This document shows positions 9,983 through 22,008 of a stretch of DNA of 64,000 nucleotides, piece after piece; position 1 is the first letter of the stretch, and each line of letters starts with the position of its first letter. Origin of the DNA: Porphyra umbilicalis (Eukaryota; Rhodophyta; Bangiophyceae; Bangiales; Bangiaceae); NCBI GenBank assembly GCA_002049455.2, contig KV918865.1, positions 1 through 64,000 of the forward strand, read 5' to 3'. The notes under the pieces were generated by a model. It was not told the origin of the DNA, ran no database searches, and saw nothing but the letters and a program-made list of their open reading frames with translations. The position numbers and the translations under genes are program-made.

Positions 9983-12699
9983 GTGCAACCCCTCACTTGA
10001 CCGTCCCGCAGTTGTTCCGATCGGCACAACTGAGGGGAGGGTCCACCTCAGTAGCCCCCACAGATAAAATATTTTGGATTTATTTGTCGCCTTCCATGCA
10101 TGTGCGTTTGCATCATAGAATCAGCTTTTATGGGGGCCATATGTACTTGAAAGCAGGACATATTGTATTTTTGACTCTCATTTCTGGGGTACTGCCCCAC
10201 GCACAACCGACTTTTCCTCTCACGTCAACATGCGCAGCTGGCCACCTCCACAGTCACCTCACCCAGCGGCCAACAGCGGTCGCCGTCGACCGTCTTTCCC
10301 CGCACCGACAGTCCTTTTCCTCCGCCATCCCCAGACATCTCCTTTGCCCCTCCATTGTAAGATGGAGGGTGCTTCTCCCGCTCCCACCCCCCAATCCCAG
10401 CCTCTCTCTTTCATTGCGTCTCTGCTCACGGCGGCGGCTTTGGCTCCCAATGCCTCCGCTGTCGTAGGCGCGAGCTCAGAAGCCATCGAGGCTCTGAACT
10501 CTGCCGCAGCGACCGCTCTGGGCGTCGTGCATAACACGGTGCGAGACGCCGCGGCCACGGGAGCCACCACCCCCCCCCTCTCGCGGTGACCGCGACTCCG
10601 GCTGCGCCGGTTGTGGCAGCGCCATCAACGAGTACACTTCCATCCAGCAAGGAGCGCAAGATCCGTGGCTCCCTCTTGTTGGGGGAGAAGCTGTTGATCA
10701 TCACGCAGTGCGCTGACAAGGTGCCACGGGAGGCGCTGGCTGCACGCTACGGTGTCACCAAGCGGGCGATATACGGCGTGTGGCAGGGGCGTGTCAACTC
10801 CTGGGCGGCCGCCGCCCGCGGTGTGCCTCTGGGAGCCCGCTGCATCCAAGTGTGCCGCTTTCCGCTCGTTGACCAGCTGCTTTTTGAGTGGTTTATGCGT
10901 ATTCGATCGATGGGCCGCAAAAAGATGCCTATCTCTCGACATGCTCTGCAAGTCAAGGCGAGCGAGCTCGCTCGTCGACACTACCCGGGGAAACACTTTG
11001 CGGCTTCCAACGGGTTTGTGGACCGATGGGTTAAGCGCCACGCGATACGGAGTGTGCATTTGCATGGGTCGGGAAGAGGGATTGACTTGGTGGAGGGAGA
11101 GAAGAGGATGGCTGTATTGCGGGAGAAGATGGTTGGTATGGATCCTGAGAGTATACTGAACATGGACGAGGCTGCATTGTTTTATCAACTCGCTCCATCC
11201 AACTCCTACGTTCTCGGGTGTGACGCCAAGGAGGCGCGCGGGACGGAGCTACAACGGGCCAAGGCGCGAATCACGCTCATCATTACGGTCAATGCGACAG
11301 GAACCTTCAAGTCAATTGTTGTCATTGGCAAGGCGGCTCAGCCGGTCTGCTTCCGCGGGAACTCCGACCTACCGGTACGGTATTATTCCCAACGAAAAGG
11401 GTGGATGGACTCCACGGTCTACGCCAGGTGGTTGAACGACCTAAGCGACGATTGGGCTACGTTCACGAACAAGCGGGGCTTCCTGGTGACGGACAATGCG
11501 TCGGGTCACGATGCGTCGGCAAAAAATACCCGCTTCGACATTGATTGGTTGCCGCCGAACACGACGGCGCGTTTTCAACCCTGTGATCAAGGCGTGATTA
11601 ACGCAACGAAGACCACGTACAGACGCGAGATGATGCTCGGCATGCTCACGACGTTTGACAAGCACTTTGACGAAACGTCGGACGAGCGTGCCGCACGCAA
11701 GGCGCGCGAGACACGGGCGAAGCCGGGAGCCTTGGGCGTGGCGGATGGTCGGAGCCCGCATGTGCTCGACGCAATGCAATTCGTCAAGGCGGCGTTTGAC
11801 GCAGTGACTCCCGCGTCCATCATGCGTTGCTGGCTACGGGCCAGCTGCACTCCGGTGGACGTGCACGACAAGATTCGGGCCCGCCTGGAGGCGGTGGCGG
11901 CGGGCGTGCCCGAACCGGCGGCGCCGCGGGTCGACGATGCCCGGGAGATTGTGAAGATGCTCGGCCAGGCGCGCAGTCTCGGGCCGGACGGCAGTGCAGC
12001 GGGCGAAGCTCCCAGTGCGAATCATTTTGTGTCGGGGACTCACCCAGATGCACTCGACGTTATTGTGCAGTGGTTGGATGAGGAGACCAGCCCAGATTCT
12101 ATCTTTGCTGCAGTGGGTGAGGAGACCGAGACGTGGTGATAAAATTATCTTCTCTATCTCGCATATCTGATGCCAACCGGAGCCTGAGCCGACCTCGCCT
12201 GAGCGGCAGCCAGCTTGCATACCGACGCAAGCTGGGGGAGGAGTTTTCCGGCGCACAGCATGCTTTAGACAGGTGACGCGGTGCGCAACATCACGCACTG
12301 GACCACGCGTGGCCCGAGCACACGCATTGGTTGTCCCCATCCCCCACAACTGGTCCGCACCCGCGCGGCTTCTCTCATTGCACGTTCAGTGGGTTGTCGC
12401 TGCTTGTGGCTCTGAGTTCGCCAAGTCAAAGCGGCAGTCGGCTCGACAGGTGACCACGACCAAGACGGATCTGTGCCGCGTCCGACAGAGACAAGCCATG
12501 AGCAACCAAGCCGAGCGAAATTGATTCGCTCGGTCGTCAATTGGTCGAAACTTGGGAGAACTTAGTTGGTAAAATGGAGGCTCATTCGACACAGCCTGTC
12601 CGTGGAAACGCACCTCAAGGCGTGTCATTGAAAGATGATGGATCGGACGCGGAGGGCCACTCTCATGTCCTACCCCAGGTCAAGTGAGGGGTTGCACTG
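9981..12699 (+). mobile_element. pogo/Tigger DNA transposon, full length
   Basis: A 2719-bp element with perfect 22-bp TIRs at 9981-10002 and 12678-12699 (beginning CAGTGCAACCCCTCACTT). TA flanks both ends (9979-9980, 12700-12701). It encodes a pogo-family transposase on the plus strand. The perfect TIRs and nearly intact gene suggest recent activity. Confidence 0.93.
10362..12139 (+). CDS. pogo/Tigger-family transposase (one probable frameshift)
   Basis: Cut-and-paste transposase acting on the 22-bp TIRs. The long open frame begins only at about 10586, with no ATG there. The preceding frame starts at ATG 10362 and runs into a stop at 10587 just after a C run near 10570-10578, so a one-base change in that run joins the two parts. 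After the junction come a psq/CENP-B-type helix-turn-helix (around VPREALAARYGVTKRAIYG) and a second CENP-B-like DNA-binding domain (SRHALQVKASELARRHYPG). The DDE_1 catalytic core follows, with Asp residues in ILNMDEAALF, FLVTDNASGHD and QPCDQGVINATK. Total length near 590 aa fits the family. The break may be a real lesion or a homopolymer error. Confidence 0.88.
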
Positions 12700-12701
12700 T
12701 A

Positions 12702-15700
12702 CTCCATGGGTCAAAGACACTTCGTGGCCAGATCGGGACCATCTTGGCTGTTGCCCAATGCGCCGATCAGCCTAAACTTATGCTGTCTTCTCCACGAGCA
12801 CGCTACTTTTTTTCTAGATAGGGGCTACATTAACGAGACCCCCTCTCAGAACCTGTGTGAGGCGTTGTTCGTGTCAGTCGCTGTCAGTCACCCAGCGGAT
12901 ACATCCAGTGCTGCCGGAGGCTCTAGCTGCTTGCCCACCGGGAAGAGCGGCTCTCGGCAGGCCCTTCCGACTTTGCCAAGGGCGGGTTCAGAGACGCCCG
13001 CGCACACAGGCCTTTGTTGTGTGGTGCTTGCTCGACTTGCAGGTGATCCCAGTGGCGTGGCTGTACGTGAGTCGCGTGCGGGACACACGCAGTTTCGCGG
13101 TGTGCGGAGTGGCTTTGATTGCCGGAGAGTATCTGATGTTGCGTAGTGCCGCGCGTTGTGCCGTGTGTTTGTGGCACGCTTCTTGTGCGTCGCGATCGAT
13201 TCCGACGCCGACACTGGTCCTCATCTTGGTTTTTTCCGTCTAACTCTCCTCCGCTGTGGCGGCCTCCGGCCATGTGCTTGTTCTGCATGATTGACTGCAT
13301 GACGTCTGGGTTTCTGGCTGTAACATCCTGCGGCGTCGCGCGCGTACAGTGATGCAGGGACTAGGTGAGGGGGGGAGTGGAGGACGAGGTGGGGGAGTTT
13401 GTGCTCGGGGAGAGGTGCGACGCTCGGAGGTAGAAGTAGCATTGCGAGAGTGGGGTGGCGAGGTGCGAGGAAAGTGGCGAGGTGCCAGGGACGTGGCGAG
13501 GAGCGAGGGACGTGGCAAGGTGCGAGGAACGTGGCGAGGTGCGAGGGACGTGGCGAGGGGGAGCGGAATTGACGATGAAAATGACACGCTTTCAAGCGCA
13601 TGGCAGTCATGTGTACAGTGCATACATCTCTTCAAGGAGCACCGCCGTTTCCCAGAAGTGTTTAGCCATGATGCTTCTAGCATGTGGTGCGACGATCTCC
13701 GAGCGTAATAGTTTTTCTCAGATCTTGAAGGATCGGTGACAGACATCGTCGCGATTCCGTACCACGCTACTTGGGGACTTACCCCGGCGGTTTTTAGATT
13801 GGTGCCAGTACGTCTGAAATGGCTACACTGGGCCATATTCGACCCCGCTTTTCCTCAGTGTCTATACTATCAGTATAGATGGCATATTCGCATTTTAGAG
13901 CAACAGTACGCGGCCAGCACGGTTCTGACACTGTTCAACGACATGTCCGGGAGCCGCCCCCCCCCCCCCTCACAGCTCCAATTGGGGGCATCACCGCACC
14001 TGCTGAGACAAGTCACGTGGCCCCCCTTGGTGCCACGATTACGAGTGTGCCTGGGCTGGATTCGTATTCAATCAGCGGTCTGATACGTGATGCCAGCTGG
14101 AGAGCTGTCGTACAGGGCCGCACCAGCTGAATACGTTGCAGAAAACAGAAGCGTCTTTTATGGTTCTGTAGCGCCCTCTGGCTGGGGGTAGTACACCCTC
14201 TTCCTACCTCCACGCGCTCGTCCCCCGCCCCTCGCCACCCGACCCGAACCGCACCCAAAAAGCCAGAACGAAGCAAGGACAGTGAGATCAGCACATGCAG
14301 CGCCCCACCCCCTTCACCGTCCGCATCCGCGCCGTCCACATCGACTATAGGGGTAGCAGGGGGCATAGGAGCAAATGGGACTGTAGAACATGGTACAGTA
14401 GGAGAACAATGGGCAGTAGGGCTATAAGGGGAAGTATTGGGAAAGGAGGCAGCGGAGGGAAAAGAGCAGAGGGCAGGAAACAGGCAGTAGGAGAAGAGCG
14501 GCAGTAGGGGAAAAGGTGGCGGCAAAGGCCACATGGGCAGAGAGAGAAGAAGCACATCACTGGACGGGTGCAGATTTACGGAGGGAGAACGGCGGAGCAA
14601 ACGATACGCAGTGCACACATCTTACCACTCTCCTTGTCCTACTAGTCCTCACGACACTTAACGTACTTGAGAACTAAAAATACAAGACGGGCGAGGGGGG
14701 TGTCAAAGATGCGCAGCTCGGGCGTGACGGGATCCATACGCGGTAGAGGAAGCCTTGACGCCGGCGTGACTCCCGGCCCCTCCATGCGCGAGGACGGCGG
14801 TAGCCGTCAGCGGTAGCTGTACCGCGGCCGAACGCCTTTAAGGCCCAGGGGGTGCGGGGGGGCGGGGGTTTGCGAGGGCTGTCGGAGGATGGGGGACACG
14901 GGCAGGTGGTACCATTGAGGGCCAATGGCCCTCTGGACGACGTTCCCCAGGGAGCTTCCACGTCGGCTGACCCTCCGAAGAGCGACATACGCTGCACCAA
15001 TCGATGATCGCTCGAAGCAACGGGTAGTCAGAACGTGGCCACTGAGGATCCGATCCCAGCCTATGTCTGTCACAACAGATGACCATTGACCGCCCAGTAA
15101 GGCTCACAGTGTCAACAAATGAGGGTCGAGATCCCCGCATAAGGCGTGCCGCCCTCCACACAACTGATGGTGAGGAGTGCTGGGTCCACACACGAGGCTT
15201 GCAGCTCTCCACATGGCGGATGGTTGACAGAACACCACACTGAAGTATGACACCTCGGCTGACAGGTAACTTCTACACCCGATTTAGGGGCGTTCTTGAG
15301 AGGGCTACTTTACTGTCAACTAGTTGGATGGGTGGCCGTGGGCGCAGTCTGCAAGCCGGTGACGTCAGTTACTACGAGATGTGACCGGCCGAATGATTGC
15401 TGGCGGTGTGTGTGTGTAGGGCATTGACGGAGTGGGGGCATGGGCGCCCGTGAGCAACTGCGGCGGGTGTGGGGGGGGGGTGCATATCAGGCGTCGATGG
15501 AGAGTCCGTCGACGTTGGCATCGACGAAGCAGAGGCGTTGGCGTGGCCGCAGCCTTGTAAGCAGATGCAGTCGTTACGGTGAGATCTGACCTGGGGTATC
15601 ACTGGGGGTTCAGTGAGGGCCACGTAGAGCGCAGCGCAGCGTTCCAGAAATCCAGCGATGAACCGCCGAAGTTGATCCGTGACCACTCTCGTCCAGGCCT

Positions 15701-16231
15701 TGCATCGAGGCATTGAATCGTCTCACGCACGGAAGTTCCCTCTCGACCCGGTGAGGCTACATTAGCGATCCGGCGAGGCTACATGATGGGGAATCCCGCC
15801 GAATCCCACCGCCGTCGGCGGGGACAACACCAGGACTGAGGGCGCCCACTTGTAGCCTGCGTTTCCACGGGCTGGTGAGAGGCCAGTGGAGCCCGCGCCA
15901 CCACAGCATTGATTTCACTTTCTGGGTACAAATTCTAGGCCGCAGTACGCCTCAGTACACCCTTTGCGCACCCCAGTAGTGTGGTACGTAATCGAGACGA
16001 TCTCACTTCATCCAGGCCAAATACGAGAACTGGCTGTAGAGATCCAGATTTCCAGCGCTGTGCACCATCTTCGAGTGGGTCCAGACCCGGTACAGTCGTT
16101 ATGCGTTTTCATGGCAGGGGTGCGCCACAAAAGTAGCACCCTTTTTCAGTCCGAGATCGCGAGAGATCGCGGTCCTGAGGCTCTAGGGGCCATTCACTTG
16201 TAGAGCATGCTCTCCAAATGAATGGCACATA
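12702..16231. other. Gene-poor region
   Basis: No supported gene. It contains the 19-bp minisatellite at 13455-13558 and purine-rich degenerate GCAGTAGG-like repeats at about 14340-14520. Other open frames are short and compositionally poor. Confidence 0.5.
13455..13558 (+). repeat. 19-bp minisatellite
   Basis: About 5.5 tandem units close to GTGGCGAGGTGCGAGGGAC, each differing by one to three bases. Non-coding as far as can be seen. Confidence 0.85.
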
Positions 16232-16859
16232 TGGTGCGTGTCCCAAAAATGAGACATGCGCGATTTCTGGAAGACTGACACATCACTGCACGGGGGCAGG
16301 CGGGGTGGGGTACGAGAAAATTCTCAACTGGCCTCCATGGAAAGAGCCTCTCCCGAGACGTTCTTGCCTGACAACTCCTTAGTACCTGCCTGTGGGCCCT
16401 GTTCTGTGGACCTCTCAGCTAACTCCGATCTTGGAGCCAGTCTTTTTCAGGTTCTTGGGGTTACAGGTTTGCAACGCCTAAGCTCATGTGCTAACTGGAG
16501 CTTCGATGAGGGGTGTCCTACATCTCGTTTTCCTCACAGAATGCTACATGGGGGTCTTTTTCACGTTTTTATTGGTAAGGTGGTGCCCTTTTCTTCGTGC
16601 ACAAGTTGTCAGCACATGCCTGCTCTAGTATTTGTGCATTTGATTGGGCCGCGTGATCGTCACCTGTCGAAGTTGCAATGAATGACACTTTCCCCCATGA
16701 CACGTCAGGATGTGCCGCCTCTGCCAACACTGTCAGGGGCTGTTCTGGAAGCACAGTGGGACCGAGTGGGTCACATTACATCATCGGACCGTTGCAGAAG
16801 GCCAGTGGGCCGAGAAAAAAAGAAAAAACCACGATGTCTCATTTTTGGGACACGCACCA
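16232..16859. mobile_element. Element B, 628-bp deletion derivative of element A
   Basis: TIRs begin TGGTGCGTGTCCCAAAAA at both ends and TA flanks the element (16230-16231, 16860-16861). Its left about 240 bp matches reversed 8150-8389 and its right about 400 bp matches reversed 5724-6118. The joint near 16470 lacks everything lying between 6119 and 8157 of element A. A typical MITE-like internal deletion form. Confidence 0.85.
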
Positions 16860-16861
16860 TA

Positions 16862-18333
16862 AGAGCGTCTCCACCAATGCAGCGCAAAGCCAAAGCCAAA
16901 CGTCACGAGTGCCCAACGTGTGGCCCTGTCACTGGCTCTCCCAACGTCGATCCAAAACAAAACAGGTCACGTCTCAATCTTGGGCTCCCCTGGATGCTCA
17001 CTATGGGTGGGCCTCTTTTGTGGCCGACAGACCATCCATGAATGCCCGGCAAAGAATCTCGGTGGATGGCCGATCGCCACATCACTGTTTGCATGCCATG
17101 GGTCACGCTTTCCATTGGCGTAGGATGTAGTTGGGTTGAAACGAGCCACGAGACGGTCTAAATGGGGTCATTATTGCTGGGTTGAGCCTAGCCCCATTCT
17201 GCTACATCAAATTTGAGTGAGACCGAAGAAGCGCTAAAGGATCTCCATCGGCGCCTAATGAAACGAAGCCACTGAAAATATGGCCTGAAAGTGTCGGAAG
17301 CAATCTCGGTGAGATTGCCACGTCCCAATGAAGTAGGCTTGTTGAGTGCGCCCCGATTTTCGGGGCGCTGGTGCATAATGCGCCCCTGAGCGCCCTTTGA
17401 GCGCTCAGTGCGCCCTGAGCGCCCCTCAAGCGCCCGTTGTATGGCATTTCCCCAAAAAATGGACACGCCGCGGATCGTTCGCACGATCACCCCTCTCACA
17501 GACCCCGTGAGGGGCTGCACGATGTCGACGGAGCGCACGATGTCTTACAGAACAGCTCAACACGAGTTCGGATCCCAGGACATTTCTCGCCCATCACGTG
17601 GCCGGGATGGCGGAATCGAAGAGGGCGAGTGATCTGATGCCCCATTGTCTCAGCAAAGTGGGCCACGTCTTAATATCGGGCTACTTGTTGCCATTAAGAT
17701 TCCCGGTTTCGACGTCGTGCACGACATCGTGCTCGATGCACGATATCCACTTCGTGCTGTGTTAATCGGCAGCGTCTAACTGAGCCTGTGGAAGCGGGTG
17801 GGGTGATTTCGTCTCGATTAGGGCTGCCAATATCGGGCCTCTCGATCTGAAAAAAGCACATCGTGCAGGACATCGTGCTGGCCTATCCAACGTGCAATCC
17901 GTAAGTTCTGTGGTGCAAACATGTCCATCCGCCTCTCGCGACAGGCTGTCGGCGCATCTGTCGAGTGCCAGTGGCGGCGTCCATTTTCATTGGGCCTGCT
18001 CGCGCCGCACGCCCGGTCACGAGACACCATCAGTGGCCCTGCTCCTGCCGCTGATCGTGTCATGAGACCGGATCTCCCGGTGAATTCAGCAGTGGAACAC
18101 TCTCATTTGCTGCACGAATGTGCAGCTGAAGCGTCATCGGCGCTTGAAGGATTCCACCAAGTCCAATCAGAACACACTTGGTGCGGTACGTCGACGACAC
18201 TGTGCCGCGCGCCCGCCTCCAGTCTCCAAGATCCGTCCCAGAGACGCTCTCGGTCCCCCTCTTGTCTCCCGGGGTGGTCACCAAGTGCCATTTTTATCGC
18301 CGCCGTGTCGTCTCGCACCGACGGTCCGAGAGA
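16862..18333. other. Intergenic with inverted-repeat partner
   Basis: Holds the partner of the 561-742 repeat (17126-17303), a short stretch rich in GCGCCC-type repeats at about 17355-17440, and palindromic CATCGTGC motifs near 17720-17880. No supported gene. Confidence 0.5.
17126..17303 (-). repeat. Dispersed inverted repeat, copy 2 (partner 561-742)
   Basis: Reverse-complement copy of 561-742, colinear throughout with scattered substitutions. Confidence 0.8.
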
Positions 18334-19385
18334 ATGGTCGGCCGGTGCACGATATGCAGCTTCGATCTCGGGCGGGGGGACGACGGGGAGTTGCGCAAGG
18401 GGGGACACGACGCGCGGTCGTGTGAAATGGAAAGCTACCCGTGCTTTCATCAACTCCCCTCCGACGACTCGTTCTACGACCCTGAGACATGCACGATGCA
18501 AGGCTGCGCCCACGATGAGAAGTGCTCCAAGTGCAAACAACGAGGCCACCACGTGCGCACTCTCGTCAGCAATGACGACCTGTACGTGCGGTCGGGGAGC
18601 CGCAGACTACCGTCCCGCAAGCGAACAGCCCCTGAGCTGTCGGGCGCGGACTTTTTGTGCGCTGCTGTCGATGACCTGTGTGTCAAAGAGTGGCTCAAGG
18701 CTTTTCATGACAAGTGCTGGTCGGCTTGGGGCGAGCGGCAACGCTCGGCCAGCAACGCGGAGCTGCTGCGGGACAACCTATACCAAACAGGTTTGTCGAC
18801 AACTGAGGCGGCCGACGTCATGCGCTCGAGTGGCATCCAGGCCGCTACTAACTCGGTTGACAATCGAGCCTTTTTTGACCGGAAAGCGGCTGCACTAATG
18901 GATCCTGCAATGTCGGCCGTCGGTGCGGCAATGGCAGCAGCGACGGGCAGCACCGCGTCCAGCCGTGCTGCCCATGGCAGACTCGCGGGTGCAATTGGCG
19001 CGGGCGGCGGTGGGGTGCGGTCGGCGGCCGCGGAAACGGCCGTTGCTGAAGCCTCTACGGCGTTGCAGGCGACAGGAGGCGGTGGGGAGGGACCTGGGGC
19101 GTTGCCGGTACTCGGGGGCAGCACTGCGTCTCGGACGGCGCGCGGCCGCGGTGGGGTGATGGCTGGGATAGCAGCTCGTGGAGCGGCTCGGGCGGCGTCC
19201 GTGAGTTCTCTCGTCACCGCGTCTTCCCGGGCAGGAAGCGACGGCGGAGTTTCTCTAGTCGCCGCCCGCATGGTTTCCAAGGAGAAGGGAGTCATGCAGG
19301 CTGCGGCTCTGCGCGCCGCATCGGCCGTTTGTCGCATGACGGCGCCGGAAATGGCGGTCGACTCGGTGGTCGGCGGCGGCGGAGA

Positions 19386-19416
<31 letters not shown>

Positions 19417-20004
19417 TCCCTCGCTGCTGCTGTGGGTGTGAGTCCCGCATCCCCGCCGGACCACCTCGTGTGGCGCCCCGGCCAACGAGCCAAGTTTGAC
19501 AACTCCGTGATCTTCTCGTACCCGACGGTGAACCAGTGGACCCCGTTGCCGCTTGCCCGGGCTATGTTTGTGGGTGCCATTGGGCCGGCCAACGCGCAGT
19601 TCTTCCCGGGGATGGAAGAGGATTTTATCGACGCGGTCAAGGACCACGTACTTACAGGGATGACGCTCACGTGCGGCGCGGTCTCTCCTGCTGAAGTTGC
19701 AGAGCAGCTGTGCTACAAACGCACGCAGACGCCGAACATCAAAGTTTTGCCTATGATCGCGAAGTGGGTACAAAACCTGGTCATCGAATGCTCTGTTGCG
19801 GAGGTGATCGTCACGCCGCCCGGCACTGAAGTGCAGCAAGACGGGGGGGGGTCCGGGGGGGCCGGTGCGAGCGAGGCGCCGTCGCGCAAGAGAGGGCGGA
19901 CGACGGCGGCCATCGACGTGGATGAAGGTGATGAAGAAGCCCCTATTGTAGCGGTTCTAAGCACCACAACGTTGGTTCGTCGTCTGGCCGAAGTGACCTC
20001 TTGA
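18334..20004 (+). CDS. Unknown Cys/His-rich, Gly/Ala-rich protein, truncated by a gypsy LTR
   Basis: 556-aa ORF from the first in-frame ATG. Residues 1-75 are Cys/His-rich: C5-x2-C8-x16-H25-x4-C30 resembles a stretched zinc knuckle, followed by a second cluster (CSKCKQRGHH). Residues of about 190-370 are low-complexity Ala/Gly/Ser, with a run of about ten Gly coded by GGC repeats. A compact region then follows (from WRPGQRAKFDNSVIFSYPTV to about CSVAEVIV), then a basic patch (SRKRGRTT). The last 19 residues and the TGA come from the LTR that starts at 19947, so the native C-terminus is missing. The layout could suit a nucleic-acid-binding protein, possibly of a transposon, but I recognise no family. 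Confidence 0.5.
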
Positions 20005-20444
20005 TCAGCTCGGTCCAACGAAGGAACTGCCCCGGAAATCGACCCACACTCCAGCCTTCCCCCAACGGGAGGAGAGGATCACGGCAAAGCCCAGGGGGGA
20101 ATCGTAGTCCAAAGCACAGTTGGTTTTATCAAACGGCGACGGGGACGGCGTCCCCGCTGTCAATAAACCCCTCCCCAACCCGAACGCCGGTGGCCAAAGT
20201 AGCCACCCCAAATGCGCCAAACAGATAAATCCCTCCAAAGCGAAAAGTTCAAACAAGTAGTAGGGGGGTTGGGAAAACCACTGGGGAAAAGCCCCGCCCC
20301 CGACCGAATCCAATCTCCCCGAGATCTGCACAGGTCATTCCCTTTCTGGCCCGGATCGGGATATTTTGGGACGGCCCCCGGGGGTGTGCTGTACACAGCT
20401 GAGGGGCCACGCCCCTTCCAACTGTAAGACCCCCGACCGCCACA
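19947..20444 (-). repeat. 3' LTR of the gypsy element
   Basis: 498 bp, TG...CA ended, nearly identical to 28139-28636. It joins the upstream unknown ORF and donates its stop codon. A purine-rich tract (GAGGGGG on the minus strand) just inside it is a plausible polypurine tract. Confidence 0.95.
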
Positions 20445-21234
20445 CAGCCCCCTCGGCGCGTGACGTGGCGTCCCTGCCCGTCCCACGACGACCCCTGGGG
20501 AGGGGGTTCCGGCCCGGCCCCCTGGCCGGGTGCCGGCCACAACCGGCACCCCCCCCCCCCGATCCTCGCCCCAGAAGAGTTGTCGAGGTCGGTCCGAGGA
20601 CTGAATCGGCCCCACGCCACACCGGCGTGGCGTGGTGCGCGGCCCGCACCGGTGTCTTGCGGCCCCCACACCCCCCGTGACGCACGTTGGCCCCACCCCT
20701 CCCCGTGGGCCCACACGCACACCCCGGTCTCACCCCCCCACCCACACAGGCGAATCCACGCCTCCTCCACGCCACCCCACGACGTAACCCTCCGCGCTCG
20801 TTGCGACGCGGTGTTCGCCGACTCGTTCCTCCGCCCACCCCACGACGTGCCGTCCACCCCTCGCCCGTGGCGCCCGCTGCTCCTTGCGTCTGTAGGCCCG
20901 CGGGGGTTCCCCCCCCCCCTTCGCCACGCTCAGCTCCGCGGCTCCTCCCCACCACCCCGCGACGTAACCCATCCGCGCTGGTTGCGACGCGGTGCTCGCC
21001 GACTCGTTCCTCCTCCCACCCCACGACGTGCCGTCCACCCCCCCCCCGTGGTGCCCGTCGCTTCTTGCTTCTTGCTTCTGTGGGTCCTCGGGGGGTCCCC
21101 CCCCCCCCTCCTGCACCACGCGGTTGCCCCCACCACCCTCGTCGGACCGGGGACCCGGCGCCCCCCCCCCCCCCCCCCGACAACAAGGTGTCCGCGTCGG
21201 CGTCGTCCTCCGCGATGGCCGACAAGAAGAGGAG
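20445..21234. other. GC-rich 3' non-coding region of the gypsy element
   Basis: Very GC-rich with long C runs. A segment of about 180 bp is repeated in tandem (about 20770-20940 and 20945-21125, both carrying CGACGTAACCC and CCACGACGTGCCGTCCACCC). Open frames here look compositional. Confidence 0.6.
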
Positions 21235-22008
21235 ATGGCGTCCTCCACCGCCGTGGGCCCCCTACCCGTGTTGTCCGACCCGTAGACGTGGGCGACGGCG
21301 TGGGAGTGCGAGGAGGCCCGCATGGGCGAAGCGGACACGCTGGCCCGCGCTACGTTCCGGGGCATCGACTCGGTGTGCCCCGCCAACCCGTTCGCCTAGC
21401 ACAACGCGGCCAGGTCGCACGCCCTCGTACCGTCCCTCGACGACCGAGCCTCGTCGATCACCGTGGTGCGGCGTAACCACGAGGTGGGGTACCGTCGTTC
21501 TCACGTCGGCTTCATGGACGACGCCCCCGGGGACTCGCCGTGGGTGCCGACCTTCGCCTACATCTTGACGTCTCTCCCGTTCATCGGGGCGTCCGACAAG
21601 GAAGACACCACGAAGGTCCAGTCGACGACCGCCCGCAACCACCACCGGGGCGGGCTCACAGGCCACCTCGTAGCCCGTCATCGAGCGGAGTACCTAAGTT
21701 GTGCCACCGCGACGCGCTCGCGCTTGAACCTGTCGACTCCCGCATGGTGCTACGGGGTAAACGTCCCATACGGCAGCATGGCGGAACTCCCGTGGGTCCC
21801 CGTGGACACGACGGACGACCTCTACGCTGGGCAGCATACCTCGTGGGCCATCCTCCGTATGGAGTGGGCCCGCCTCGAGGTGCCGCTGAACAAGGGGAGG
21901 ATGAAACACGACGGGAGAGAGGGGACCACCCCACGGGGTTGTAGTAGCGCAGAGTGTAGAAGGTGTCGTTGCGTCGACGGTGCCGGTCGGCACGTCAGCG
22001 ACCAGTAA
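21235..22008 (+). pseudogene. Antisense ORF in the 3' region of the gypsy element (two in-frame TAG)
   Basis: Read opposite to gag-pol, this frame opens with ATG 21235 and keeps a protein-like composition to TAA at 22006-22008, interrupted only by TAG at 21283-21285 and 21397-21399. The uninterrupted part from about 21400 includes patches such as DSPWVPTFAYILTSLPFIG and WCYGVNVPYGSMAELPWVPV. It overlaps the end of pol by 14 bases. Antisense ORFs between pol and the 3' LTR are known from some plant gypsy elements (Ogre/Retand group); equivalence is inference. No domain recognised. Confidence 0.4.

Noticed and set aside
8247..10027. Plus-strand ORF from 8247 and 374-codon minus-strand ORF from 10027
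   Set aside because: They read the same sequence in the two arms of the palindrome, which makes matching ORFs on opposite strands. The product is not protein-like and the second crosses unrelated spacer DNA.
20460..21568. Two long plus-strand ORFs (338 and 293 codons) in the gypsy 3' region
   Set aside because: Pro/Arg/Thr low complexity generated by C-rich tandem repeats. Only the frame from 21235 looks protein-like.
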